Below the pieces are notes generated by a model. That model did no database searches, had not been told where the DNA came from, and saw nothing but the letters and a program-made list of their open reading frames with translations. A stretch of DNA of 37,313 nucleotides from CAZFLN01 sp964519905 (GTDB taxonomy: Bacteria > Patescibacteriota > Microgenomatia > UBA1400 > UBA1396). Positions 15,949-23,412 of the stretch are shown here, piece by piece; position 1 is the first letter of the stretch; each line of letters begins with the position of its first letter. The DNA is taken from assembly GCA_964519905.1 (NCBI GenBank), contig CAZFLN010000012.1:1-37313 (forward strand), in the 5' to 3' direction. The position numbers were made by a program, and so were the translations under genes.

Positions 15949-16874
15949 TATTTACCGAGTATTTTTTTAACCCACGCAGCAATGAATTCACGATCAGCAT
16001 CTCTTTGCATTTCCAGTAGTTGTTGTATCTCTGAAGGGTCTTGTTTTTTAAAGGTGCTTTTTTCAACTTTAGGGTCTTCTGTAGAAGGTGCATTTTTATT
16101 GAGACTTGATTCAGGGTTCATCCACTTGTCTACACAAGCAGCCTGGAGCGTAAGGAGATACTGATTAAATTGTTCAACAGAAACTTGCCCATTTTTTGGA
16201 ATTCCTATTTCTTTTCGAATAAATTCTAGATCTTCTTTATGAAAGAAACCTTCGATTATTTTTACATTTTTTGCAAATTGATCTGAAAAAATTCCAGAAG
16301 CATTTAATTCTTGAAATGAAAAAGGCTTTTGCTGTACTCTTTTCGGAACAATATTTTTTCCAACTAAACGTTTTGTAAAAGAAATTGGAGGAATCTGTAA
16401 AATTTCTTGCTTTTTCGGATTTTTCGAATCTTGAACCAAGCTCTTCATTTTCTCTTTTAATTGAGTCGTAATAATTTCTAATCTTGAAGAAAGTATTTTT
16501 TCGAGAACCTTTCTCATATCTGTATCGTATGATGGCTTTTGTTGTTCAGCCATTCTAAATTCATTAATTCTTTGAGAAATTTTAGTAAACTCTTCTTGTT
16601 TTTCTGGAGAATCAGAATGAAGGTCTGGGTGAAATTTTTGCATGAGCTTTCGATATCTTTGATCGAAAGTGTCTTTTTTGTTTTGGAAAATTTTCTGAAG
16701 TTCTTCAGGCGCGGTGCCTTTTGAAGAGAAAATTGGACGGGTTCTACTTATGTATTTCCCCAATTCTGATTCAAAATCAGGGAAGAAGAGCTCAAATACT
16801 GAGTCGGGAAATACAGAATTTGGAGCAGGGGATTTTTCGGTCTGCTGCTTTTTTGACGGACCTTTTTCTGGCAT
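15945..16874 (-). CDS. J-domain-containing protein of unknown role
   Basis: The 309-residue protein contains a recognisable J-domain core: FDQRYRKLMQKFHPDLH with the HPD tripeptide at residues 82-84, followed by a helix with FTKISQRINEF. J-domains stimulate DnaK ATPase. There is no Gly/Phe region, zinc finger or DnaJ substrate-binding domain; instead a charged N-terminal tail (about 1-20) and a long helical, Lys-rich C-terminus, so this is not a canonical DnaJ. No membrane segment. The start at 16874 is chosen because a perfect TATAAT ends exactly 6 nt upstream; upstream in-frame codons overlap that promoter. AT-rich compared with neighbours. Confidence 0.65.
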   Translation of the reverse strand: MPEKGPSKKQQTEKSPAPNSVFPDSVFELFFPDFESELGKYISRTRPIFSSKGTAPEELQKIFQNKKDTFDQRYRKLMQKFHPDLHSDSPEKQEEFTKISQRINEFRMAEQQKPSYDTDMRKVLEKILSSRLEIITTQLKEKMKSLVQDSKNPKKQEILQIPPISFTKRLVGKNIVPKRVQQKPFSFQELNASGIFSDQFAKNVKIIEGFFHKEDLEFIRKEIGIPKNGQVSVEQFNQYLLTLQAACVDKWMNPESSLNKNAPSTEDPKVEKSTFKKQDPSEIQQLLEMQRDADREFIAAWVKKILGKY

Positions 16875-16880
16875 TTTCTT

Positions 16881-16886
16881 ATTATA
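16881..16886 (-). promoter_or_regulatory. -10 element (TATAAT) of the J-domain gene
   Basis: Perfect TATAAT on the minus strand ending exactly 6 nt before the ATG at 16874. Confidence 0.65.
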
Positions 16887-16936
16887 GATCATTTTTTTGA
16901 GTGAATGAAATACTAGTCGATCGCTCTTGACTCCAG

Positions 16937-16942
16937 TACACT
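16937..16942 (+). promoter_or_regulatory. -10 element (TACACT) of the LOG-family gene
   Basis: TACACT ends exactly 6 nt before the ATG at 16949; no Shine-Dalgarno site. Confidence 0.5.
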
Positions 16943-16948
16943 GATTGG

Positions 16949-17710
16949 ATGTCAACTTTTACACGTTTTAAGAATATTGCCGTTTTTGGTTCCGCTGATG
17001 TCGGCGAAGACTCAGATTTATTTAAACAAGTCTACGAAATGGCCGGAATTCTGGCCCAAAATGGCGCCACTGTTGTAAATGGTGGTGGCCCAGGAACCAT
17101 GTATGCGGCTACGCGTGGCGCGATCGATGCGGGTGGCGAGGTTCTGACCGTTTCTTTTCGCCCCAGCGATGCACCATTTTTTGAAGGCAAGGATGGCCTG
17201 AACCTCGCCACCCGCGACATCGAAGCACGGAACTATCCAGAACGCGTGGCCTTACTCATGGAAAATAGTGATGCCTACGTCATGTACAAAGGAGGAACAG
17301 GAACACTCAGCGAGTGGGCCATGGTCTGGCTGATGGCGCATATTTATTATGGTCATCACAAACCATTTGTGCTGGTTGGAGAGTTTTGGCATGATCTTAT
17401 TGCCGCTGTAAAAAAAGGATTTTTCATTGATGATGAAGAAGAGTTGGTGTTTAAGATCGTTTCTGACAACAGCGAAGTTCTTCCGGCATTATTGGCACTT
17501 GAGTCTCACTTGCTTCAACTGCAGCAAGCAGAGCAGCAAGGGAAAATTATTACACCAGGAGCTGTGGCTCCAGATGTAATGGATGAAGCAAAAAGCGATA
17601 TTACGCCACCGCCTGCCGCATTACCAACTGCTGCTGAATCCGCTGCGCAACAACAAGTTCGAGACTATATTAAAAACTTTTTAGCTGGCTATCCTCCACA
17701 AACAGGCTAG
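16949..17710 (+). CDS. LOG-family (SLOG/Rossmann) nucleotide-binding protein
   Basis: The 253-residue protein has the Rossmann-type fold of the LOG family: IAVFGSADVGEDS at the N-terminus, GGGPGTMYAATRGA (residues 45-58) and KGGTGTLSE (114-122), the equivalent of the family PGGxGTxxE motif. Related proteins cleave the N-glycosidic bond of nucleoside monophosphates to release ribose 5-phosphate. The C-terminal 60 residues are Ala/Gln/Pro-rich and probably disordered or helical. It begins a run of same-strand genes with pfkB-like, pgk and gap. If it is a nucleotide phosphoribohydrolase it would feed the pentose phosphate genes nearby; that is inference. Confidence 0.8.
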   Translation: MSTFTRFKNIAVFGSADVGEDSDLFKQVYEMAGILAQNGATVVNGGGPGTMYAATRGAIDAGGEVLTVSFRPSDAPFFEGKDGLNLATRDIEARNYPERVALLMENSDAYVMYKGGTGTLSEWAMVWLMAHIYYGHHKPFVLVGEFWHDLIAAVKKGFFIDDEEELVFKIVSDNSEVLPALLALESHLLQLQQAEQQGKIITPGAVAPDVMDEAKSDITPPPAALPTAAESAAQQQVRDYIKNFLAGYPPQTG

Positions 17711-17728
17711 CGGCAGGAAGCGAACGGC

Positions 17729-18670
17729 ATGAGTACCTGGCAATTTGACACACTCTCGATTGGCTCAGCGACTTTAGATATTTTCTTGAAATCCAAACAG
17801 TTTACGGTCAAGCCAGCCCGCGATCCAGAGACTGGCCAAAAGATTTCTTTGCTTACTTTGCAGTATGGTTCCAAAATGGATGTGGATGAGTTTACGCTGC
17901 AGTCAGGCGGCGGCGCGACGAACACCGCTGTTGGATTTGCTCGGCTCGGTTTGCGCGCGGGAGTTATTGCCGAGATTGGTCACGATGCCGCCGCGCATAC
18001 CATCAAACAGGATTTATCAGAAAATGGTGTTTCCACAGACTTACTTGTGGAAGAGTCAGAGGAGCAAACAGCTGTTTCAGCTCTGCTCATTGCCAAAGAT
18101 GGCGGGAGAAGTGTGGCGACTGGTCGAGGCGCTGCTCATCAACTGACGTTGAAAGATGTCCCACTGGATCGAATTCAAACCAACTGGGTGCATATGTCCT
18201 CGATTGGAAACTTGTCGGTCGTAAGAGCCGTTGGCGCTTGGTGCAAACAGCACAGAGTTGGATTGTCTTGGAATCCAGGTGGATTCGAACTCAAAGCATT
18301 GGTGAGTGGAGAAATTCATCTGAACGAAGTTCCTACCGAAATTTTTTGCGTCAATCAAGAAGAAGCAGATCTGCTTACGCAGGCCAAATACACGCTCGAA
18401 ACCGCCGGAAAGACCGTGATTGTGACCAATGGAAGAGCTGGTGGGAAGTACTACCAACATGGTGCTTGGAAAGAGTATGCTCCGGTTTCGAGTCCGGCGG
18501 TGGAAGAAACAGGGGCAGGAGACTCGTTTATTACTGGTGTAGTAGCAGCGCAGTTGCATGATCGTCGATTGGATGAAGCCATTCACTGGGGCGTGAAAAA
18601 TGCCAGCAGTGTGGTTCAGCATATGGGTGCAAAAACAGGCTTGCTTACGTTGCAAGAAATGGAAAAATAG
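17729..18670 (+). CDS. PfkB/ribokinase-family carbohydrate kinase
   Basis: The 313-residue protein shows both family signatures: the N-terminal sugar-binding glycine motif (GGGATNTAVGFARLG, with LSIGSATLDIFL before it) and the C-terminal ETGAGDSFITGVVAA, whose GAGD Asp (residue 265) is the catalytic base. The substrate cannot be told; ribose, adenosine or fructose phosphate are possible. A hydrophobic insertion is absent. It starts 18 nt after the LOG-family gene, with a weak AGGAAG site 7 nt upstream and no -10, so it is likely cotranscribed. With the LOG-family protein it could form a nucleotide or ribose salvage pair. Confidence 0.85.
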   Translation: MSTWQFDTLSIGSATLDIFLKSKQFTVKPARDPETGQKISLLTLQYGSKMDVDEFTLQSGGGATNTAVGFARLGLRAGVIAEIGHDAAAHTIKQDLSENGVSTDLLVEESEEQTAVSALLIAKDGGRSVATGRGAAHQLTLKDVPLDRIQTNWVHMSSIGNLSVVRAVGAWCKQHRVGLSWNPGGFELKALVSGEIHLNEVPTEIFCVNQEEADLLTQAKYTLETAGKTVIVTNGRAGGKYYQHGAWKEYAPVSSPAVEETGAGDSFITGVVAAQLHDRRLDEAIHWGVKNASSVVQHMGAKTGLLTLQEMEK

Positions 18671-18682
18671 CCTGGAGTATGC

Positions 18683-18688
18683 TATAAT
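18683..18688 (+). promoter_or_regulatory. -10 element (TATAAT) of pgk
   Basis: Perfect TATAAT ending 8 nt before the ATG at 18697. Confidence 0.6.
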
Positions 18689-18696
18689 ACGCCTCT

Positions 18697-19725
18697 ATGG
18701 CATTGCACTCTCTCAAAGCTCTTTCCTTGCGTGATAAAAAAGTTTTACTTCGTTTGGATCTCGATTTACCAGTGAATGATGACGGTTTTGACACCACTCG
18801 TTTAGAGGGTGGAGCACAAACGCTTAATTTTTTACTGAAGCGTGGAGTGAGTGCCGTCCACGTTATTGGTCATTTTGGCCGACCAGATGGAAAAGAAGTC
18901 AAGAAATACTCTCTCAAACCAATCACTGACTTACTCCACGAAATGGTAGCAGAAAAGAATCGTGACAAAGTAACGTTTGGTGAAAATCTTCGCTTCGAAG
19001 AAGGCGAAGAATCTAACAATGCCGCTTTCGCTAAAAAGTTGGCTAAGGGTTTTGATCTGTACGTAAACGACGCTTTTGCGACAGCGCACAGAGAACATGC
19101 GAGCATGACTCAGATCCCAAAGTTACTCCCAACTGTTTTGGGACGCACCTTCGAAAAAGAGATGAAGGTTTTGCAGCGTTTGCGACACAAGCCAGAACGT
19201 CCAGTCACTTTAATGCTCGGCGGCGCAAAATCCGAAAAACTTGCCTATTTAGACAGTCTTTTTGATTTTGTAAACATTTTCGTGGTGGTAGGAAAATTGG
19301 CTCAAGATCTTGATAAAGAAACTGCTGAAAAACAAAACCGCAAGTTGATTGTTGCTGAACTCACCGAGGACGGTTTTGATATCACGCACGATTCTATGGA
19401 ACAAATTGAGCGTTTCCTCAAGGCTTCTGGAACGGTTATTTGGAACGGCCCAGCCGGAAAATACGAAGACCCTTCCCACGCCGCTGGTACTTTCTACCTG
19501 GCTGATTCTATTGCCAAATCCAAGATTCCTTGCATTGTGGGCGGTGGCGACACCGAAGCGGCTCTGGATCATCTCAAAGTTGATCGCACCAAATTTACAC
19601 ACATTTCTACCGGTGGGGGAGCAATGATGGCCTATTTGGTTGACGGCACCTTGCCAGCTTTGGCAGCGGTTGAAAAGAGTCAGCAGATTTTCTCTTGGGA
19701 AGACCTGCTTGAGTTCGTTCTCTAG
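18697..19725 (+). CDS. pgk: phosphoglycerate kinase, shortened
   Basis: Pgk converts 1,3-bisphosphoglycerate and ADP to 3-phosphoglycerate and ATP. Conserved segments are present in order: LLRLDLDLPV, VIGHFGRPDG, GENLRFEEGE, VNDAFATAHREHAS, MLGGAKSEK, WNGPAGKYED, GGGDTEAAL and STGGGAMMAYL. At 342 residues it is roughly 50 shorter than usual bacterial enzymes. The missing part lies between GGAK and WNGP, where the usual GGGMANTFL and the following domain segment are replaced by VVVGKLAQDL and a short linker. The core catalytic residues remain, so it is probably active. Own TATAAT 8 nt upstream; followed by the pgk-gap inverted repeat. Confidence 0.92.
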   Translation: MALHSLKALSLRDKKVLLRLDLDLPVNDDGFDTTRLEGGAQTLNFLLKRGVSAVHVIGHFGRPDGKEVKKYSLKPITDLLHEMVAEKNRDKVTFGENLRFEEGEESNNAAFAKKLAKGFDLYVNDAFATAHREHASMTQIPKLLPTVLGRTFEKEMKVLQRLRHKPERPVTLMLGGAKSEKLAYLDSLFDFVNIFVVVGKLAQDLDKETAEKQNRKLIVAELTEDGFDITHDSMEQIERFLKASGTVIWNGPAGKYEDPSHAAGTFYLADSIAKSKIPCIVGGGDTEAALDHLKVDRTKFTHISTGGGAMMAYLVDGTLPALAAVEKSQQIFSWEDLLEFVL

Positions 19726-19735
19726 TCTCTTAAGT

Positions 19736-19812
19736 CTGAAGGTTTGACCTTTAGGCCTATAGTTTTTTATTTTTCCTGGCACTGATTATAGGCCTAAAGG
19801 TCAAACCTTCAG
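19736..19812. repeat. 26-bp perfect inverted repeat between pgk and gap
   Basis: Left arm 19736-19761, right arm 19787-19812, 25-nt spacer 19762-19786 rich in T at its start (GTTTTTTATTTTT). The arms are exact reverse complements. Each arm can also fold locally (AAGGT with ACCTT). The right arm overlaps where a -35 for gap would lie. The inner TATAGGCCTAAAGG is shared with the element at 10531. Confidence 0.85.
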
Positions 19813-19814
19813 CG

Positions 19815-19823
19815 TGCTATACT
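19815..19823 (+). promoter_or_regulatory. extended -10 (TGC TATACT) of gap
   Basis: TATACT with an upstream TGN, ending 7 nt before the ATG at 19831. It supports translation from 19831, including the N-terminal extension. Confidence 0.6.
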
Positions 19824-19830
19824 GAAAAAC

Positions 19831-21159
19831 ATGACACTGAATCTGCCCCCATTGTCGTTATTTTCGAGTGCTTCCGCGCCTCGAAACTTGATTAATGGCA
19901 ATTCTCCACAAACGCCACAAAACTCCGTAGAGCCCAAAAATTTGGCTCAAGATGATATTTCTCGAGAGAAATTGGATCAGCAGTTTGACGAGATTTTAAA
20001 AGAAATTTCAGAACTTGAAAAACAATTTTCTGATTTTCCAGATGAAGAATCTGCTCAAGTTATTTCTCAGATTTCTGACGAGTCTAAAAGTAGTCCTGCT
20101 CAAGAGAAAAAGAAGGCACTTGCCATCAATGGCTTTGGTCGCATTGGACGTACAGCTTTTCGAGTGTGGTGGGAGCGATTCCGACACGAAATTCCTTTGG
20201 TAGCGATTAACACCTCTGGCTCAAGTGAGATCGAAACGTGGGCACACTTGCTCAAGTTTGATTCAAACTACGGAGTATGGCCGTTCGAAATTTCGGTTGA
20301 TCGGGTTCGCTCAAAAGATGAAGTGACTGACGAAAATCCAGAACTTGGTACACTCACAATTGATGGCGTGCGAATCCCGGTGTTAGCGCAGNNNNNNNNN
20401 NGCAAAATCCCTTGGGGTCGCTACGACGTGACCACCGTTTTAGAATGCACCGGAAAATTTGTAACGCAAGATGCCGCCAGTGCTCATCTCCAGGGTGGAG
20501 CACAGCGGGTCATTATTTCTGCTCCACCAAAAGGTGAGGGCGGACAGGGTGCCATGGACATGACCTTGCTCGGTGTGCAGGAGACGTTACCAACCGGACA
20601 AGTGCTTTCGAACGCGTCCTGCACCACCAATTGTGTGGCTCCAGTCACAGCGATCATGCAAGAGAAATTCGGAGTGCAAAAAGCATTGCTCACCACGATT
20701 CATGCGTATACAGACGACCAAAATCTTCTTGATAATTCTCATAAAGATTTGCGCCGCGCGCGCTCAGCCGCCACAAATATTGTTCCTACAAGTACCGGCG
20801 CGGCGCGTTCCGTGGGAGCAGTCATTCCAAGTGTTCAAGGAAAATTTGACGGAATTGCGGTTCGCGTTCCTGTCGCGGTTGGATCTTTGTCTGATCTGGT
20901 TTTTGTGACTGAACGTGATGTAACCGTAGAAGAAGTAAACGCTGCATTTCAGAGTGCAGAAAGCACTGAACGCTGGCGCGGAATTCTCGCCACAACCACT
21001 GATCCAGTTGTTTCTCAAGATATTGTAGGTCGATCTGAATCAGCTATTGTCGACCTCGGACTCACTCAAGTGGTGGGTGGAAACTTGGTAAAAGTAGTGG
21101 CTTGGTACGACAATGAATTTGGCTACTGCAATCGTTTGGTGGAGGTGGCCGCTGCATAA
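19831..21159 (+). CDS. gap: glyceraldehyde-3-phosphate dehydrogenase with N-terminal extension
   Basis: GAPDH oxidises glyceraldehyde 3-phosphate to 1,3-bisphosphoglycerate. The catalytic part is complete: ALAINGFGRIGR (cofactor loop), SNASCTTNCVAP with the catalytic Cys, TTIHAYTDDQ with the His, and VVAWYDNEFGYCNRL. Before it are about 95 extra residues: a Pro/Asn/Ser-rich start and a Glu/Lys-rich segment (about 44-70) that looks like a short coiled coil. The usual Asp after VAIN is Thr (VAINTSG), which may change NAD versus NADP preference. A 10-N gap at 20391-20400 keeps frame. The leaderless-type promoter at 19815 points to the long form being made. pgk lies directly upstream. Confidence 0.92.
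   Translation: MTLNLPPLSLFSSASAPRNLINGNSPQTPQNSVEPKNLAQDDISREKLDQQFDEILKEISELEKQFSDFPDEESAQVISQISDESKSSPAQEKKKALAINGFGRIGRTAFRVWWERFRHEIPLVAINTSGSSEIETWAHLLKFDSNYGVWPFEISVDRVRSKDEVTDENPELGTLTIDGVRIPVLAQXXXXKIPWGRYDVTTVLECTGKFVTQDAASAHLQGGAQRVIISAPPKGEGGQGAMDMTLLGVQETLPTGQVLSNASCTTNCVAPVTAIMQEKFGVQKALLTTIHAYTDDQNLLDNSHKDLRRARSAATNIVPTSTGAARSVGAVIPSVQGKFDGIAVRVPVAVGSLSDLVFVTERDVTVEEVNAAFQSAESTERWRGILATTTDPVVSQDIVGRSESAIVDLGLTQVVGGNLVKVVAWYDNEFGYCNRLVEVAAA
20392..20401. other. assembly gap (10 N) in gap
   Basis: Ten N bases inside the cofactor domain; the frame is consistent on both sides. Confidence 0.93.
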
Positions 21160-21179
21160 GTGCGGGTGCGCTAAAACAC

Positions 21180-22502
21180 ATGGGAAATGCCCTCGTTGAT
21201 TCTGTTACCGAGCACTTGCTTCGCGAAGATCGTGAGATTTTGTCTCGGACCAAGTTTCCAATAGTCACGATTTCTGGTTCTTTCCGCGATGTGGTGGAAG
21301 AAACACATGACCTTGCTGACGACAAAAATCACCCAGACGTAACACTCTCCCGAGCGCATTACTCCATGGCGCTTGGTGTGGCGGTGGCAGCGTGGGGTTC
21401 TGATGTGCCAAATGAGAAAAAAGCGTGGCTGGTAGAACCGACGAATTATGTCTCTCGAAAAGACTGGAAACGAGTTTCGTTCTCTGCAACAGTTGGTCGA
21501 TTGATGGCGCGCAACACGGTGCTTGAATGGCTCAAAAAAAATATTCTTGATCGAAACCGCAAAGTGTTTCCCCTAACTACAACTATCACTCCGCCAGTTT
21601 TGTACTTGACTGAAAACATCGAAAAACCGATTATTTCTCTGCACATTGTGACTGGAAATATTTTGGCTCGAGCAGGGAAGAAAGTGGTTCAAGTTGTGAC
21701 CGATCCGCATGTTCGAGAAGACTACGTTGAGTGCGCGCATCTTCCCAATATCACGTTTTGCGTGTTCGATGAAAATACGCGGTACGAATTTTTCCAGGTA
21801 GCTGCTGCGTACAATAAAAAAGTTGATCCAGCTCGAGTGATTGTTACAGGACCACCAATAGATCCACGAGTGATTCAATCCCGAACGAAAAAACGCCCAG
21901 ACTCTTGGAAGCGCCGTCCGCTGCGCATCCTCCTTACTACCGGCGGACTTGGGACCAATAAAGATGAACTGTTTACGATTCTGGATCAAATCTTGCCACT
22001 GACTCGCAAACGGAAACAGCCAGTGCAAGTGGTGTACTACGCTGGAACCAATGCCGATCATGTTCGCATGGCTAAAAAATTGGCGCTGAATTATGGTATT
22101 TCTGTTGGGAAAAACAATGATCCACGGGCAAGTCTTCGTATTTTAGGCAGCGATGATATTGTTGATGCCAACAATTTACTGCTCCTGTATGGTTTCCCGT
22201 GGGCCGATGTGGTCTACACCAAACCATCTGGTGATTTGGCGTATGACGCAGCTGCTGCCGGGTGTGCTCAATTATTTTTACGACCTTGGGGTGAGTGGGA
22301 ACTGAACATTCGAGAAATATTTTTGCACCTCGGGACCGCCCAAAACGCTGATGTAGAAAACGTTGAGAAACAACTCAATTCACTGCGAGACACCACACCA
22401 GGAACTGCCTGGCTTGAGCGTGCTCTGAACAAAGCGCATACATTGCCTCCTCATTTTTTGAAGGGGAGTGAAAATATTTTGAATGTAGCGCGGAGATTTT
22501 AA
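21180..22502 (+). CDS. GT-B fold glycosyltransferase-like protein (GT28/MurG-like)
   Basis: The 440-residue protein has the two-Rossmann layout of GT-B enzymes. The C-terminal half carries RILLTTGGLGTNKDE, a typical opening of the donor domain, VVYYAGTNADHV, and VYTKPSGDLAYDAAAAGCAQLF followed by PWGEWELNIREI, resembling the donor-binding region of the MurG/diacylglycerol glucosyltransferase group. The N-terminal half (about 1-220) is less recognisable. There is no membrane helix. It begins 21 nt after gap with no promoter of its own visible, so it is probably cotranscribed. Substrate unknown; an envelope lipid or saccharide is likely. Its stop is 6 nt from that of the convergent PRTase-like gene. 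Confidence 0.6.
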   Translation: MGNALVDSVTEHLLREDREILSRTKFPIVTISGSFRDVVEETHDLADDKNHPDVTLSRAHYSMALGVAVAAWGSDVPNEKKAWLVEPTNYVSRKDWKRVSFSATVGRLMARNTVLEWLKKNILDRNRKVFPLTTTITPPVLYLTENIEKPIISLHIVTGNILARAGKKVVQVVTDPHVREDYVECAHLPNITFCVFDENTRYEFFQVAAAYNKKVDPARVIVTGPPIDPRVIQSRTKKRPDSWKRRPLRILLTTGGLGTNKDELFTILDQILPLTRKRKQPVQVVYYAGTNADHVRMAKKLALNYGISVGKNNDPRASLRILGSDDIVDANNLLLLYGFPWADVVYTKPSGDLAYDAAAAGCAQLFLRPWGEWELNIREIFLHLGTAQNADVENVEKQLNSLRDTTPGTAWLERALNKAHTLPPHFLKGSENILNVARRF

Positions 22503-22508
22503 ATTTTT

Positions 22509-23351
22509 TTAGCGTGTTGGTTCAAGGAGATTTTTGGGGGGGATATACGCTGTATCTTCATGCACAGGTAAGATTTCAGGAATAAAGATTCTTAAAATAC
22601 TAAAAGCGTCAGGAACTTTAAAAGGCGTAAAAGCGATGCATTTGCTACTTGCCTCTGAGTGAGCGTAGTGAAATGGAAACCCATAGTCGTCTGCGAGAAG
22701 AGAGCAAAGAATGCTAAAAGACTCTTTGGATAATTGTTCTTTTATGAGTTTAAGTTGTTGAATTGCGGTGAAATCAGATTCAAGGCTGTGCTTTTTCAAA
22801 CCGTTTTTTATGGTTTTTTCTCCTCCAGCAGTTGCTGCAACTGTATAGACACGGACAGTTCTGTTTTTTAATGGAGGGATAGAAGAAAGAGCTTTGTCCA
22901 TTTGCGAACCAGAATAGAGAACGTCATCAACCATGATTACATTCTCAGAGAATGAGTTATCTTCTCTAGAATTATGAACAAAAACTTTAATATTTTTTTC
23001 TAGCTGTTGAATGCGAGCTTTAAGGAGTTGAATCATAAACTCATTGCTGTTTTTCGGTATTGGACTTTCTGAGTACTCTCGAATCCCGTGGTCATAGTAA
23101 ACACAGTGAATTTCTCCACGACTTTCATGATCGTCAATTATTTTGTCGGTGAGCGCGAGAAATGAATCAAACGGGATAAACTGAATTGCCTCTATAAATT
23201 CCTGCCAAAAATGTTCAGGAGAAAAGTCTTCTCCAGCTTTTGTGTGCAGTGAATTTACCTTTGCTATGGATTTAATTTCCTGATACGTACGCCAAAACAA
23301 TCTCTCTTGTTCTGAATCAATCAGTGGAGCCATTCGTCGCTCATTTTTCAT
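22509..23351 (-). CDS. phosphoribosyltransferase-like protein A (divergent pair)
   Basis: The 280-residue protein has a helical N-terminal region (FWQEFIEAIQFIPFDSF, about 48-64), then EIHCVYYD and IPKNSNEFMIQLL, and a PRPP-loop-like motif IMVDDVLYSGSQM (139-151) with the paired Asp of type I phosphoribosyltransferases. Toward the C-terminus are VAATAGGEKT, TPFKVPD and AYIPPKNLL. All of these recur in the neighbour at 23413, a clear paralog in head-to-head orientation. The overall pattern resembles PRTase-like domains described from conflict systems (PRTase-CE type), but I am not sure of the family name. TATAAT ends exactly 6 nt before the ATG, preceded by TGA. Confidence 0.7.
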   Translation of the reverse strand: MKNERRMAPLIDSEQERLFWRTYQEIKSIAKVNSLHTKAGEDFSPEHFWQEFIEAIQFIPFDSFLALTDKIIDDHESRGEIHCVYYDHGIREYSESPIPKNSNEFMIQLLKARIQQLEKNIKVFVHNSREDNSFSENVIMVDDVLYSGSQMDKALSSIPPLKNRTVRVYTVAATAGGEKTIKNGLKKHSLESDFTAIQQLKLIKEQLSKESFSILCSLLADDYGFPFHYAHSEASSKCIAFTPFKVPDAFSILRIFIPEILPVHEDTAYIPPKNLLEPTR

Positions 23352-23357
23352 CGGATG

Positions 23358-23366
23358 ATTATATCA
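23358..23366 (-). promoter_or_regulatory. extended -10 (TGA TATAAT) of PRTase-like A
   Basis: TATAAT at 23358-23363 on the minus strand with TGA upstream, ending 6 nt before the ATG at 23351. Confidence 0.65.
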
Positions 23367-23400
23367 AAAGATATCCTAGCGTGTCGGGGCGGCAATACTT

Positions 23401-23406
23401 TACAAT
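23401..23406 (+). promoter_or_regulatory. -10 element (TACAAT) of PRTase-like B
   Basis: TACAAT ends 6 nt before the ATG at 23413. With the opposing -10 at 23358 it forms a compact divergent promoter in 61 nt. Confidence 0.6.
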
Positions 23407-23412
23407 GATGAA

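Noticed and set aside
16927..16942. TTGACT as a -35 for the LOG-family gene
   Set aside because: Only 4 nt from the -10; too close for a sigma-70 promoter.
18077..18655. 192-codon minus-strand open frame
   Set aside because: Antisense to the PfkB-family gene, which has both catalytic motifs; the shadow has no recognisable features.
19249..19782. 177-codon minus-strand open frame over pgk end
   Set aside because: Shadow of pgk; it crosses the inverted repeat and shows no domain.
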